DNA from: Caproiciproducens sp. CPB-2
GTDB lineage: Bacteria; Bacillota; Clostridia; Oscillospirales; Acutalibacteraceae
Assembly: GCF_036287215.1 (NCBI RefSeq)
Contig: NZ_CP142860.1
Coordinates: 1,674,001 to 1,738,000, forward strand
Length of the DNA: 64,000 nucleotides
Direction: 5' to 3'
Shown: positions 46,417 to 55,039 of the stretch, in pieces
How the letters are laid out: the number at the start of each line of letters is the position of its first letter
Position numbering within the stretch: position 1 is the first letter of the stretch
The notes under the pieces: model-generated
Database searches by the model: none
The model's input: only the letters and a program-made list of their open reading frames with translations
What the model was told of the DNA's origin: nothing
Translations under genes and position numbers: made by a program

Positions 46417-47580
46417 ATGAATCAGGGAACGGAAAAATTATATTATAAAAATATGTATTTCAGAACCTTCCGTGCAAAGGTTCTCCGCTGTGAAAAGCAG
46501 GGAGAGCATTACGGCGTTGTGCTGGACAGAACGCTGTTTTATCCGGAGGGCGGGGGACAGCCCGCGGATATCGGGGTACTGGACACGGTCAATGTTCTGG
46601 ATGTGCACGAGCAGGATGGCTGGATCGTTCATACGACGGACAGGCCGCTTCCCATGGGCTCTGCAGTAACAGGCGGAATCAACTGGCCGCACCGTTTTAC
46701 GCTGATGCAGCAGCATTCGGGGGAACACATCGTTTCGGGAATTGTAAACCGCCTTTTCGGTCTCGACAACGTCGGTTTTCACATGGGGTCCAAAGTGGTA
46801 ACCGTCGATTTTAACGGAGAGCTCAGCCAGGATGATCTTTCGCTGGTTGAAGCCCTGGCGAACGAAGCGATTTACCGGAACATTTCCATTGAAACATCTT
46901 ATCCCGACGCGCAGGCGCTTTCGGCGCTTTCCTACCGGAGCAAAAAAGAACTGACCGGGGAAGTGCGCATCGTTACAATCCCCGGATACGACGTCTGTGC
47001 CTGCTGCGGTACACATGTCTCAAAGACCGGGGAGATCGGGATCATTAAGCTGATATCCGCCCAGCGTTATAAAGGAGGCACGCGTATCGGCCTCTTATGC
47101 GGTAAAAAAGCGGTGGATGATTACAATGAAAAAACAGACAGCGTCGGTGCCGTTTCGGTGCTTCTGTCCGCGAAGCCGGATAAAATAAAAGAAGCGGTGG
47201 AGCATCTGCTGGAAGAAACCAACGCTTTGAAGCAGCAGTTGACTTCCCTGAAAAATCAGATTTTTGCTTCCAGATGCGATCAGGTGTCGGAAGGGACGGA
47301 AAATATCTGTTTGTTTGAGCCGGATCTTGCACCCGCGGATCTTCGTACCTTTTGCCTGCTGCTGTGCGGCCGCTGTTCCGGCGTTGCCGCCGTCCTTTCG
47401 GGGGATGACGCTGCCGGATATCAGTATGCAGTGGGCAGCGAAAAGAAAGATGTCCGTGCGTTTGGAAAGGAACTGAATCAGGCTTTCAACGGAAGGGGCG
47501 GAGGCTCCAAAGAGCTTGTACAGGGCACCGTTCGGGGATTACAGCAGGAAATCAAATGTTTTATAGAAAACCATCATTGA
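46417..47580 (+). CDS. Alanyl-tRNA editing protein (AlaX-type, with DHHA1)
   Basis: This 387-aa protein removes serine or glycine wrongly attached to tRNA-Ala. It begins like AlaX proteins (TEKLYYKNMYFRTFRAKVL), has FYPEGGGQPADIG (about 38), the zinc-site HSGEHIVSG (about 106) and CCGTHVSKTGEIG (about 196), and a C-terminal DHHA1 domain (about 250-387) ending GGGSKELVQGTVRG. The start at 46417 is set by family length; the longer frame reads poor sequence, although the ribosome site (GGAAATGGA) is weak. Confidence 0.9.
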   Translation: MNQGTEKLYYKNMYFRTFRAKVLRCEKQGEHYGVVLDRTLFYPEGGGQPADIGVLDTVNVLDVHEQDGWIVHTTDRPLPMGSAVTGGINWPHRFTLMQQHSGEHIVSGIVNRLFGLDNVGFHMGSKVVTVDFNGELSQDDLSLVEALANEAIYRNISIETSYPDAQALSALSYRSKKELTGEVRIVTIPGYDVCACCGTHVSKTGEIGIIKLISAQRYKGGTRIGLLCGKKAVDDYNEKTDSVGAVSVLLSAKPDKIKEAVEHLLEETNALKQQLTSLKNQIFASRCDQVSEGTENICLFEPDLAPADLRTFCLLLCGRCSGVAAVLSGDDAAGYQYAVGSEKKDVRAFGKELNQAFNGRGGGSKELVQGTVRGLQQEIKCFIENHH

Positions 47581-47596
47581 TGGCGGAGGAGTAAAA

Positions 47597-48625
47597 ATGT
47601 ACAGTTTTCATAATGACTACAGTGAAGGAGCCCACCCGAGAATTTTGGAGGCGCTCGCGAAAGCAAGCCGGGAGCAGAACGCCGTATACGGAAATGACCG
47701 CCACAGCCTGCACGCGGCTGAACTGATCCGGCAGCGCATTGGACGCGGCGATGTTGCGGTGCATTTTCTGGAAGGCGGGACCCAGACGAATCTGACGGCG
47801 ATTTCAGCGTTTTTACGTCCTTATCAGGCCGCCGTGGCCGCCGAAACAGGGCATATCAATGTGCATGAAACCGGGGCCATAGAGGCTACGGGACATAAAG
47901 TATTGACGGTACATACAGAGGATGGAACGCTCACTCCTGAAATGGTTCAGGAGGTACTGGACGGACATACGGATGAGCATATGGTCCGCCCGAAGCTAAT
48001 CTATATATCCGATTCAACCGAAATCGGAACGATTTACACCAAGGCTTCCCTTTCCGCGTTAAGCGAATTCTGCAGGGCCAATCAGCTTTATTTGTATCTG
48101 GACGGCGCACGGCTGGCCTCGGCGCTCACCTGCAGCGAAAATGACCTGACCCTGCGGGATCTGGCCGACCTTACGGACGCGTTTTATATCGGGGGCACCA
48201 AAAACGGCGTTTTACTGGGAGAAGCGCTTGTGATCTGCAACCCGGATCTGAAAGAAGATTTCCGCTATATGCAGAAGCAGAGGGGAGCCATTGCCGCCAA
48301 AGGGATGGTCCTGGGCGTCCAGTTTGAAGAACTGTTCCGGGATAATTTATACTTTGATCTGGCAAAGCACGCAAACGAAATGGCGGCCTTCCTTCGGGAA
48401 GAGATTGCCCGAGCGGGATTTCCATTTTTGTCTCCGTCTCCGACCAATCAGATTTTCCCGATTCTTCCGGATTCTTTGATCGAAAAGCTCAGGGAAAAGT
48501 ACGGCTTTGAATTTTGGGCAAAGATCGATGCATCCGTTTCAGCGATTCGTCTGGTTACTTCCTGGGCTACGCCAAAGTCGGAAGTGGAGGCTTTTACGAA
48601 AGATTTTCTTGGTTTTGCTCGGTGA
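47597..48625 (+). CDS. Low-specificity L-threonine aldolase
   Basis: This 342-aa PLP enzyme splits L-threonine or allo-threonine into glycine and acetaldehyde. It starts FHNDYSEGAHPRILEAL, has HETGAIEATGHKV, DGARLASAL and FYIGGTKNGVLLGEAL, where the Lys (about residue 203) binds PLP. Beta-eliminating lyase family of usual length. GGCGGAGG precedes ATG 47597; 16 bases behind the editing gene and probably in one operon with it. Confidence 0.92.
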   Translation: MYSFHNDYSEGAHPRILEALAKASREQNAVYGNDRHSLHAAELIRQRIGRGDVAVHFLEGGTQTNLTAISAFLRPYQAAVAAETGHINVHETGAIEATGHKVLTVHTEDGTLTPEMVQEVLDGHTDEHMVRPKLIYISDSTEIGTIYTKASLSALSEFCRANQLYLYLDGARLASALTCSENDLTLRDLADLTDAFYIGGTKNGVLLGEALVICNPDLKEDFRYMQKQRGAIAAKGMVLGVQFEELFRDNLYFDLAKHANEMAAFLREEIARAGFPFLSPSPTNQIFPILPDSLIEKLREKYGFEFWAKIDASVSAIRLVTSWATPKSEVEAFTKDFLGFAR

Positions 48626-48724
48626 ATCAAAGCTTTTTTATGCTGATAAGGAGCAAAGATTGGATGTGGATTTTTGTAAATATGCAGCGATCTTGACATC
48701 ATCCTTCATAATTTTAAAAGAATT

Positions 48725-48749
48725 CCGGCTCACAGAGCCGGTTTTTTTT
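48725..48749 (+). terminator. Rho-independent terminator
   Basis: CCGGCTC pairs with GAGCCGG across ACA, then eight T. Ends the alaX-like/threonine aldolase unit. Gap 48626-48978 holds only this and the thl promoter. Confidence 0.92.
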
Positions 48750-48853
48750 GCTTTCTTATAGAATTTTACTGGTTTTTTACATGCGCCGCTTTTATTTATG
48801 TGACAATTTTTGATAATTTTGTAACACTTTTTGAGATATTCATTTTAATTGTA

Positions 48854-48882
48854 TTGCAAATCGAAGGATATTGTGATATATT
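48854..48882 (+). promoter_or_regulatory. Promoter of the butyryl-CoA operon
   Basis: TTGCAA (48854), 17 bases, TATATT (48877). It overlaps the Rex-like operator. Confidence 0.75.
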
Positions 48883-48888
48883 TAACAC
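48871..48888 (+). promoter_or_regulatory. Rex-like operator over the -10 box
   Basis: TTGTGAT-ATAT-TTAACAC agrees with the clostridial Rex consensus TTGTTAA-N4-TTAACAA at 11 of 14 fixed positions and covers the -10 box. In clostridia Rex represses these fermentation genes when NADH is low. Confidence 0.55.
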
Positions 48889-48978
48889 ATACCCGCGTTC
48901 AGTAAAATATTGCAAATTGAAGAACATGATGCTTCGCAATTGGACGAATTGCAAAAACATGAATGGAGGAAAATTTTT

Positions 48979-50169
48979 ATGTCAAGAAAAGTTGTTTTAG
49001 CAGGCGCGTGCCGTACGGCCATCGGCAAGATGGGCGGCGCACTTTCCAACGTCCCGACCCCAACCCTCGGTACCATCGTCATTAAGGAAGCTTTGAAGCG
49101 TGCAAACGTAGCACCGGAGCAGGTTGACGAAGTCATTATGGGCTGTGTGTATCAGGCCGGTCTTGGCCAGAACGTCGCCCGTCAGTCCGCTGTTTACGCA
49201 GGCATTCCGGTAACCGTTCCGGCGTTCACCCTCAACAATCTCTGTGGTTCCGCTCTGAAAACCGTCAACGTTGCCGCCGCGCTGATTGAATCCGGCGAAG
49301 CTGACATCATCGTAGCCGGCGGTATGGAAAGCATGTCCGGCGCTCCGTATCTCCTGAAAAATGCCCGTTTCGGCTATCGCATGAACAACGGCGAGCTGCT
49401 CGATTCCATGATCCACGATGGTCTGGAAGATACCTTCAACCACTACCACATGGGCATCACCGCTGAAAATGTTGCGGAGCAGTACGGAATCACCCGTGAA
49501 ATGCAGGACGAGTTTTCCGCATTCAGCCAGCAGAAGTGCGAAAAGGCACAGGCGGAAGGCAAATTTGACGAAGAAATCGTTCCCGTTCCGATTAAAGTAA
49601 AAAAAGAAACCGTTCTGTTTACGAAGGACGAAGGCCCCCGTGCAGGCGTTACAGCGGAAGGTATTTCCAAGCTGAAACCGGCATTTAAGAAAGACGGCAC
49701 CGTTACCGCCGCAAACGCTTCCGGCATCAACGACGGCGCTGCCGCCATCGTTCTGATGAGCGAAGAAAAAGCAAAAGAACTCGGCGTAAAACCGATGGCA
49801 ACCTGGATTGCCGGTGCTTCCGCCGGTGTTGATCCTTCCGTCATGGGTCTCGGCCCGATCTACAGCACCCGCAAGGTCATGGAGAAGACAGGCATGACAG
49901 TGGACGATATGGACCTGATTGAAGCAAACGAAGCTTTCGCCGCCCAGACTCTTGCCGTTGCGCACGATCTGAAATTCGACCAGTCCAAGGTCAACGTAAA
50001 CGGCGGCGCTATCGCGCTGGGCCACCCGGTCGGATGTTCCGGATGCAGAATCCTTGTTACCCTTCTGTATGAAATGCAGCGCAGAAAATCCAAGTACGGC
50101 CTTGCCACACTCTGCGTAGGCGGCGGCATGGGCGTTTCCACAATCGTAAAAATGGGCGATGACGAATAA
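48979..50169 (+). CDS. thlA: Acetyl-CoA acetyltransferase (thiolase)
   Basis: This 396-aa enzyme condenses two acetyl-CoA to acetoacetyl-CoA, or longer acyl-CoA in chain elongation. Catalytic Cys lies in [11 protein letters not shown] (about 89), the His in [14 protein letters not shown] (about 350) and the second Cys in [10 protein letters not shown] (about 380). First gene of the operon thl-crt-hbd-bcd-etfB-etfA. ATG 48979 follows GGAGG; the longer frame is not supported. Confidence 0.96.
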   Translation: MSRKVVLAGACRTAIGKMGGALSNVPTPTLGTIVIKEALKRANVAPEQVDEVIMGCVYQAGLGQNVARQSAVYAGIPVTVPAFTLNNLCGSALKTVNVAAALIESGEADIIVAGGMESMSGAPYLLKNARFGYRMNNGELLDSMIHDGLEDTFNHYHMGITAENVAEQYGITREMQDEFSAFSQQKCEKAQAEGKFDEEIVPVPIKVKKETVLFTKDEGPRAGVTAEGISKLKPAFKKDGTVTAANASGINDGAAAIVLMSEEKAKELGVKPMATWIAGASAGVDPSVMGLGPIYSTRKVMEKTGMTVDDMDLIEANEAFAAQTLAVAHDLKFDQSKVNVNGGAIALGHPVGCSGCRILVTLLYEMQRRKSKYGLATLCVGGGMGVSTIVKMGDDE

Positions 50170-50201
50170 TTGATAAACTGCAGAAAGAAGGTTATTGAAT
50201 T

Positions 50202-50978
50202 ATGAGTTACGTAAAATACGAGCAAAAGGATTTTATCGGGATTATTACCATTGACCGTGAAAAGGCGCTGAATGCCCTGAACAGCGAGGTCCTGACCGAT
50301 CTCGAGGCTGTGCTGGACGGTGTTTCCATTGATACTACCAGATGCCTGATCATTACCGGCGCCGGACAGAAGTCCTTTGTCGCCGGCGCGGATATCGCCG
50401 AAATGAGCAGCAAAACACGGGCGGAGGGGGAGGCCTTCAGCGCAAAGGGCAACGCTGTTTTCAGAAAAATCGAAACCTTCCCGATCCCGGTGATCGCCGC
50501 GGTAAACGGGTTTGCTCTTGGCGGCGGCTGCGAGCTTTCTTTAAGCTGCGACATCCGTATCGCCGCTGAAAACGCGGTGTTTGCACAGCCCGAAGCGGGC
50601 CTCGGCATTACCGCCGGATTTGGCGGGACCCAGAGGCTTGCCCGTACCATCGGCATCGGCAAAGCCAAGGAAATGCTCTACACCTGCGGTAAGGTCAAGG
50701 CGGAGGAAGCGCTGAGGCTGGGCCTTGTCAATGCGGTTTATCCGGCGGATCAGCTGATGGAGGAATGCCTGAAGCTTGCCGGCAGAATCGCGGGCAACGC
50801 TCCGATCGCTGTCCGTGCCACTAAAAAAGCGGTCAATGACGGCATCCAGGTCGACATCGATTCCGGAATTGCCATCGAGGCCGCTCAGTTCGGCACCTGC
50901 TTTGAAACAGAAGACCAGAAAAACGCCATGAAGGCTTTCTGTGAGAAGCGTAAACCGGATCCGTTCGTAAATAGATAA
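50202..50978 (+). CDS. crt: 3-hydroxybutyryl-CoA dehydratase (crotonase)
   Basis: This 258-aa enoyl-CoA hydratase makes crotonyl-CoA from 3-hydroxybutyryl-CoA. Oxyanion-hole and catalytic segments [11 protein letters not shown] (about 62), [16 protein letters not shown] (about 103; Glu in GGCELS) and [18 protein letters not shown] (about 130, second catalytic Glu) are intact. AGAAGG precedes the ATG; 32 bases behind thl. Confidence 0.95.
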   Translation: MSYVKYEQKDFIGIITIDREKALNALNSEVLTDLEAVLDGVSIDTTRCLIITGAGQKSFVAGADIAEMSSKTRAEGEAFSAKGNAVFRKIETFPIPVIAAVNGFALGGGCELSLSCDIRIAAENAVFAQPEAGLGITAGFGGTQRLARTIGIGKAKEMLYTCGKVKAEEALRLGLVNAVYPADQLMEECLKLAGRIAGNAPIAVRATKKAVNDGIQVDIDSGIAIEAAQFGTCFETEDQKNAMKAFCEKRKPDPFVNR

Positions 50979-51015
50979 TTTTTTAATAAATTATATTGAA
51001 TCAGGAGGAATTAAA

Positions 51016-51855
51016 ATGAAAGTTGGTATTATTGGCGCGGGCACCATGGGTTCCGGAATTGCTCAGGCGTTTGCTCAGACCGACGGATATACGGTTAAGC
51101 TTTGCGATATTAACGAAGAGTTTGCCGCCGGCGGAAAAAAGAAAATCGCCAAAGGCTTTGAGAAGCTTGTTGCCAAAGGAAAGATGGATCAGGCAAAAGC
51201 GGACGAAGTCCTCGCAAAAATCACAACCGGGACAAGAGAAATTGTCGCCGACTGTGACTTGGTTGTTGAAGCCGCTCTTGAAAGAATGGATCTGAAGAAG
51301 GAACTGTTCAAGGCGCTGCAGGGCATCTGCAAGCCCGATGCGATTTTTGCCACCAATACGTCTTCTCTCTCCATTACCGAAATTTCCAACGGGCTTGACA
51401 GAGCGGTCGTGGGCATGCATTTCTTTAACCCCGCTCCGGTTATGAAGCTGGTCGAAGTAATCGCCGGCATCACGACTCCGGACGAGACGGTCGAAAAAAT
51501 CAAGGCTATCTCCGTTGAAATCGGTAAAACTCCTGTACAGGTCAAGGAAGCTGCCGGTTTCGTTGTCAACAGAATCCTTGTTCCTATGATCAATGAAGCG
51601 GTTGGAATCTATGCTGACGGCACCGCTTCCGCTGAAGATATCGATACGGCAATGAAGCTGGGCGCCAATCATCCGATGGGCCCCCTGGCTCTGGGCGATC
51701 TGATCGGTCTGGATGTCGTTCTTGCTGTTATGGAAGTGCTTCAGTCCGAAACGGGCGACAGCAAATACCGTCCTCACCCCTTACTCAGAAAAATGGTCCG
51801 CGGCGGATTGCTGGGCAGAAAAACCGGTAAGGGTTTTTACGATTATACAAAATAA
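51016..51855 (+). CDS. hbd: 3-hydroxybutyryl-CoA dehydrogenase
   Basis: This 279-aa enzyme reduces acetoacetyl-CoA to 3-hydroxybutyryl-CoA. NAD(P)-binding [13 protein letters not shown] (about 7-19), catalytic His in [16 protein letters not shown] (about 137) and the C-terminal domain [16 protein letters not shown] are typical. CAGGAGG precedes the ATG. Third gene of the operon. Confidence 0.96.
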   Translation: MKVGIIGAGTMGSGIAQAFAQTDGYTVKLCDINEEFAAGGKKKIAKGFEKLVAKGKMDQAKADEVLAKITTGTREIVADCDLVVEAALERMDLKKELFKALQGICKPDAIFATNTSSLSITEISNGLDRAVVGMHFFNPAPVMKLVEVIAGITTPDETVEKIKAISVEIGKTPVQVKEAAGFVVNRILVPMINEAVGIYADGTASAEDIDTAMKLGANHPMGPLALGDLIGLDVVLAVMEVLQSETGDSKYRPHPLLRKMVRGGLLGRKTGKGFYDYTK

Positions 51856-51898
51856 AGATTGCTGATTGCTGCAAATTATAGATTTTGGAGGAACGAGT

Positions 51899-53038
51899 AT
51901 GGATTTCGTACTTAGCAAGGAGCATGAGATGCTCCGTACGCTGTACAAAGAATTTGCTGAAAATGAAATAAAGCCTCTTGCCCAGGAACTGGATGAAGAA
52001 GAGCGCTTTCCTGTAGAAACAGTAGAAAAACTGCACAAATATGGTTTTTTGGGAATTCCATTCCCGAAGGAATACGGCGGCCAGGGCTGCGATACGCTTG
52101 CTTATATCATGTTCGTTGAAGAGATTGCGAAGGTTTGCGGCACGACCAGCGTGGTTGTGTCCGGACATACTTCCCTGGGCGCTTCCCCGATTTTAAAATT
52201 CGGTACTCCCGAGCAGATTGAAAAGTATTTTGTTCCGCTCGCAAAGGGTGACAAATTAGGCGCTTTCGCTCTGACAGAGCCGAACGCGGGTACTGATGCA
52301 TCCATGCAACAGACGAAAGCTGTCCTGGAGGGTGACCACTATGTGCTGAACGGCAGCAAAATCTTTATCACAAATGCCGGATATGCCGATACTTATATCA
52401 TCATTGCCATGACCGATAAGAGCAAGGGAACAAAGGGCATCTCCGCGTTCATCGTTGAGAAGGATTTCCCGGGCTTCAGCGTAGGCAAGAAGGAAAAGAA
52501 AATGGGTATCCGCGGTTCTTCTACCTGTGAGCTCATTTTTGAAAACTGCATTGTTCCGAAGGAAAACCTGCTCGGTAAAGAGGGCAAGGGCTTTGGAATC
52601 GCTATGAACACACTCGACGGCGGCCGTATCGGCATCGCTGCCCAAGCTCTGGGTCTTGCGGAAGGCGCTTATGAGGAAACCGTCAAGTATGTAAAGGAAA
52701 GAAAGCAGTTCGGCAAACCGATTGCAAAATTCCAGAACACACAGTTCCAGATCGCGGATATGGCAACAAAGATCAAAGCGGCCCAGTTGCTTGTTTATCG
52801 CGCCGCTATGGCAAAGGATACCCAGAAGGTTTATTCAGAAGAAGCTGCAATGGCAAAGCTGTTTGCGGCTGAAGTTGCAATGGAAGTTACCACAAAAGCA
52901 GTTCAGCTTCATGGCGGTTATGGTTACACGAGAGAATATCCAGTTGAGCGCATGATGCGTGATGCCAAAATCACCGAGATTTACGAAGGTACCAGCGAAG
53001 TTCAGCGCATGGTTATTTCCTCGAACGAACTTAAATAA
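51899..53038 (+). CDS. bcd: Short-chain acyl-CoA (butyryl-CoA) dehydrogenase
   Basis: This 379-aa flavoprotein reduces crotonyl-CoA to butyryl-CoA; with EtfAB it may bifurcate electrons to ferredoxin. It shows AFALTEPNAGTDAS (about 120), the FAD-binding LDGGRIGIAAQALG and the catalytic Glu in ITEIYEGTSEVQ (about 363). Start ATG 51899 with GGAGG upstream; the longer frame is not supported. Lies between hbd and etfB. Confidence 0.95.
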   Translation: MDFVLSKEHEMLRTLYKEFAENEIKPLAQELDEEERFPVETVEKLHKYGFLGIPFPKEYGGQGCDTLAYIMFVEEIAKVCGTTSVVVSGHTSLGASPILKFGTPEQIEKYFVPLAKGDKLGAFALTEPNAGTDASMQQTKAVLEGDHYVLNGSKIFITNAGYADTYIIIAMTDKSKGTKGISAFIVEKDFPGFSVGKKEKKMGIRGSSTCELIFENCIVPKENLLGKEGKGFGIAMNTLDGGRIGIAAQALGLAEGAYEETVKYVKERKQFGKPIAKFQNTQFQIADMATKIKAAQLLVYRAAMAKDTQKVYSEEAAMAKLFAAEVAMEVTTKAVQLHGGYGYTREYPVERMMRDAKITEIYEGTSEVQRMVISSNELK

Positions 53039-53067
53039 CGATAAAAGCCCAAAAGGAGTGACAATCT

Positions 53068-53850
53068 TTGAATATTGTTGTTTGCATAAAACAAGTTCCA
53101 AACACCAACGAAGTGAAGCTGGACCCGGTAACCGGAACACTGATCAGAGAAGGCGTGCCCAGCATCATCAATCCCGATGATAAGGCCGGCCTGGAAGCCG
53201 CCCTTCGCCTGAAAGACGAGCAGGGCGCGCATGTTACCGTTTTGTCCATGGGCCCGCCGCAGGCCGATGCCGCTCTGCGCGAAGCGCTTGCGATGGGCGC
53301 GGACGAAGCGATTCTGGTAACAGACAGGGCTTTCGGCGGCGCCGACACTCTGGCAACTTCCACTACGATCGCCGCAGCGGTCAAAACACTTCCATACGAC
53401 CTGATTATCACAGGCCGCCAGGCCATCGACGGCGATACCGCGCAGGTTGGCCCCCAGATTGCCGAGCACCTCGGCATTCCGAATGTCAGCTATGCGGAGG
53501 AGATCAAAGTCGAAGGCGATTCCATCACCGTAAAACGCCAGTATGAAGACAGATACCACATCCTCAAGGTGAAAATGCCCTGCCTGATTACTGCTTTAAG
53601 CGAATTGAACCAGCCGCGCTACATGACCCCGGGCGGAATTTTTGACGCATACAGAAGCAAGGAAGTCAAAACCATTACCCGTGCGGATATTGAAGTGGAT
53701 GACGCTCAGATCGGATTAAAAGGCTCACCAACCAGAGTTGCACAGACATTTACAAAGAGCTTGAAGGCGGCGGGTCAGCTTGTAAACCTTGACCCACAGG
53801 AGTCGGCTGAGTATATGCTCGAGAAACTCAGAGAAAAATTCATTATATAG
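53068..53850 (+). CDS. etfB: Electron transfer flavoprotein beta subunit
   Basis: This 260-aa subunit begins MNIVVCIKQVPNTNEVKLDP and has LSMGPPQADAALREALAMGADEAIL and the TGRQAIDGDTAQVGP flavin site (about 112). Together with EtfA it passes electrons from NADH to Bcd and, in clostridia, to ferredoxin. Start TTG 53068 follows AAAAGGAGTG. Confidence 0.95.
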   Translation: MNIVVCIKQVPNTNEVKLDPVTGTLIREGVPSIINPDDKAGLEAALRLKDEQGAHVTVLSMGPPQADAALREALAMGADEAILVTDRAFGGADTLATSTTIAAAVKTLPYDLIITGRQAIDGDTAQVGPQIAEHLGIPNVSYAEEIKVEGDSITVKRQYEDRYHILKVKMPCLITALSELNQPRYMTPGGIFDAYRSKEVKTITRADIEVDDAQIGLKGSPTRVAQTFTKSLKAAGQLVNLDPQESAEYMLEKLREKFII

Positions 53851-53868
53851 TTGAAAGTGGTGAGCAGT

Positions 53869-54888
53869 ATGGATATTCAAGAATATAAAGGCATATTTAT
53901 TTTCGTACAGCAGGTCGACAACAAAATAGCCGGCGTTTCTTTTGAGCTTCTTGGAAAAGCCAGGGAACTTGCGAAAGATATGGAAACAGAAGTGACCGCT
54001 GTTCTGCTTGGTTACAACGTATCCGGCCTTTGCAAAGAGCTGGCCAGACATGGCGCCGATAAGATTATCATGGTCGACAACAAGGCGCTCGAGGTTTATG
54101 CCACAGAGCCTTATGCACACAGCATGTATCATGTCATTGAAAAATACAAACCCGCAGTTGTCCTTTACGGCGCAACCGCAATCGGCCGCGACCTGGCTCC
54201 GCGCGTATCCGCCAGAGTAAAGACCGGCCTGACCGCCGACTGCACAAAGCTCGAAATCGCGGACGACGGCTCCAAAAACCTGAGAATGACCCGTCCCGCA
54301 TTCGGCGGAAACATCATGGCGACGATCCTTTGCCCGGATCACCGTCCGCAGATGGCAACCGTGCGTCCCGGCGTTATGCAGAAGATCAAGCCGATCGAAG
54401 GCGCACAAGTTCCGGTCGAAAAGTATGATCTTGAAATCGGCGCGGATCATCAGAATGTAGAGATCGTTGATATCATCAAGAAGGTATCCAATAAAATGGA
54501 TATCCAGGACGCAAAAATCCTCGTTTCCGGCGGCCGCGGCATGGGCTGTCCCGAGAATTTTACCCTGCTCAAGGATTTGGCCGACGCACTTGGCGGCACC
54601 GTCAGCTCCTCCAGAGCGTGTGTTGACGCCGGTTGGGTTGAAAAGGACATTCAGGTCGGTCAGACAGGGAAGACGGTCCGCCCGAACCTTTACATTGCCT
54701 GCGGTATTTCCGGCGCTATCCAGCATCTTGCCGGTATGGAAGAGTCCGACGTGATTATTGCAATCAACAAGGACGAAACCGCTCCGATCTTTGAAGTAGC
54801 CGACTACGGCATTGTCGGAGATGTCACCAAAATCCTGCCTCTGTTTACGGAAGAGGTCAAAAAGGCAATGGCTGCCCGCAACGCGTAA
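53869..54888 (+). CDS. etfA: Electron transfer flavoprotein alpha subunit
   Basis: This 339-aa subunit has the C-terminal FAD domain with SGGRGMGCPENFTLL (about 222), SSRACVDAGWVEKDIQVGQTGKTV (in part) and ACGISGAIQHLAGM, all intact. Start ATG 53869 follows AAGTGGTGAG; the in-frame TTG at 53851 lacks a site of its own. Last gene of the operon, closed by a perfect palindrome terminator. Confidence 0.95.
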   Translation: MDIQEYKGIFIFVQQVDNKIAGVSFELLGKARELAKDMETEVTAVLLGYNVSGLCKELARHGADKIIMVDNKALEVYATEPYAHSMYHVIEKYKPAVVLYGATAIGRDLAPRVSARVKTGLTADCTKLEIADDGSKNLRMTRPAFGGNIMATILCPDHRPQMATVRPGVMQKIKPIEGAQVPVEKYDLEIGADHQNVEIVDIIKKVSNKMDIQDAKILVSGGRGMGCPENFTLLKDLADALGGTVSSSRACVDAGWVEKDIQVGQTGKTVRPNLYIACGISGAIQHLAGMEESDVIIAINKDETAPIFEVADYGIVGDVTKILPLFTEEVKKAMAARNA

Positions 54889-54919
54889 TTTCAACGCGTG
54901 ATTTCGCACTGCTAAAATC

Positions 54920-54950
54920 AGGACTCCGTGGATATCCACGGAGTCCTTTC
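54920..54950 (+). terminator. Terminator of the butyryl-CoA operon
   Basis: GGACTCCGTGGAT pairs perfectly with ATCCACGGAGTCC, then TTT. Confidence 0.88.
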
Positions 54951-54962
54951 TATGTAAGAATT

Positions 54963-54997
54963 GAGGGAGTTCCCCGGCTTTACCGGGGAACTCCCTC
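54963..54997 (-). terminator. Terminator of the CoA transferase gene
   Basis: A perfect 15-bp stem (GAGGGAGTTCCCCGG with CCGGGGAACTCCCTC), loop CTTTA. Convergent with the preceding terminator. T-run is weak. Confidence 0.75.
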
Positions 54998-55039
54998 ATC
55001 ATTCTATTCAGGCGAATGGGAATCTGTTTTCCTTCAGGT

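Noticed and set aside
48997..50025. 342-codon minus-strand frame opposite thiolase
   Set aside because: Antisense of a clear thiolase; no start signal.
53725..55002. 425-codon minus-strand frame opposite etfB/etfA
   Set aside because: Covers two certain genes and their terminators; no motif of its own.
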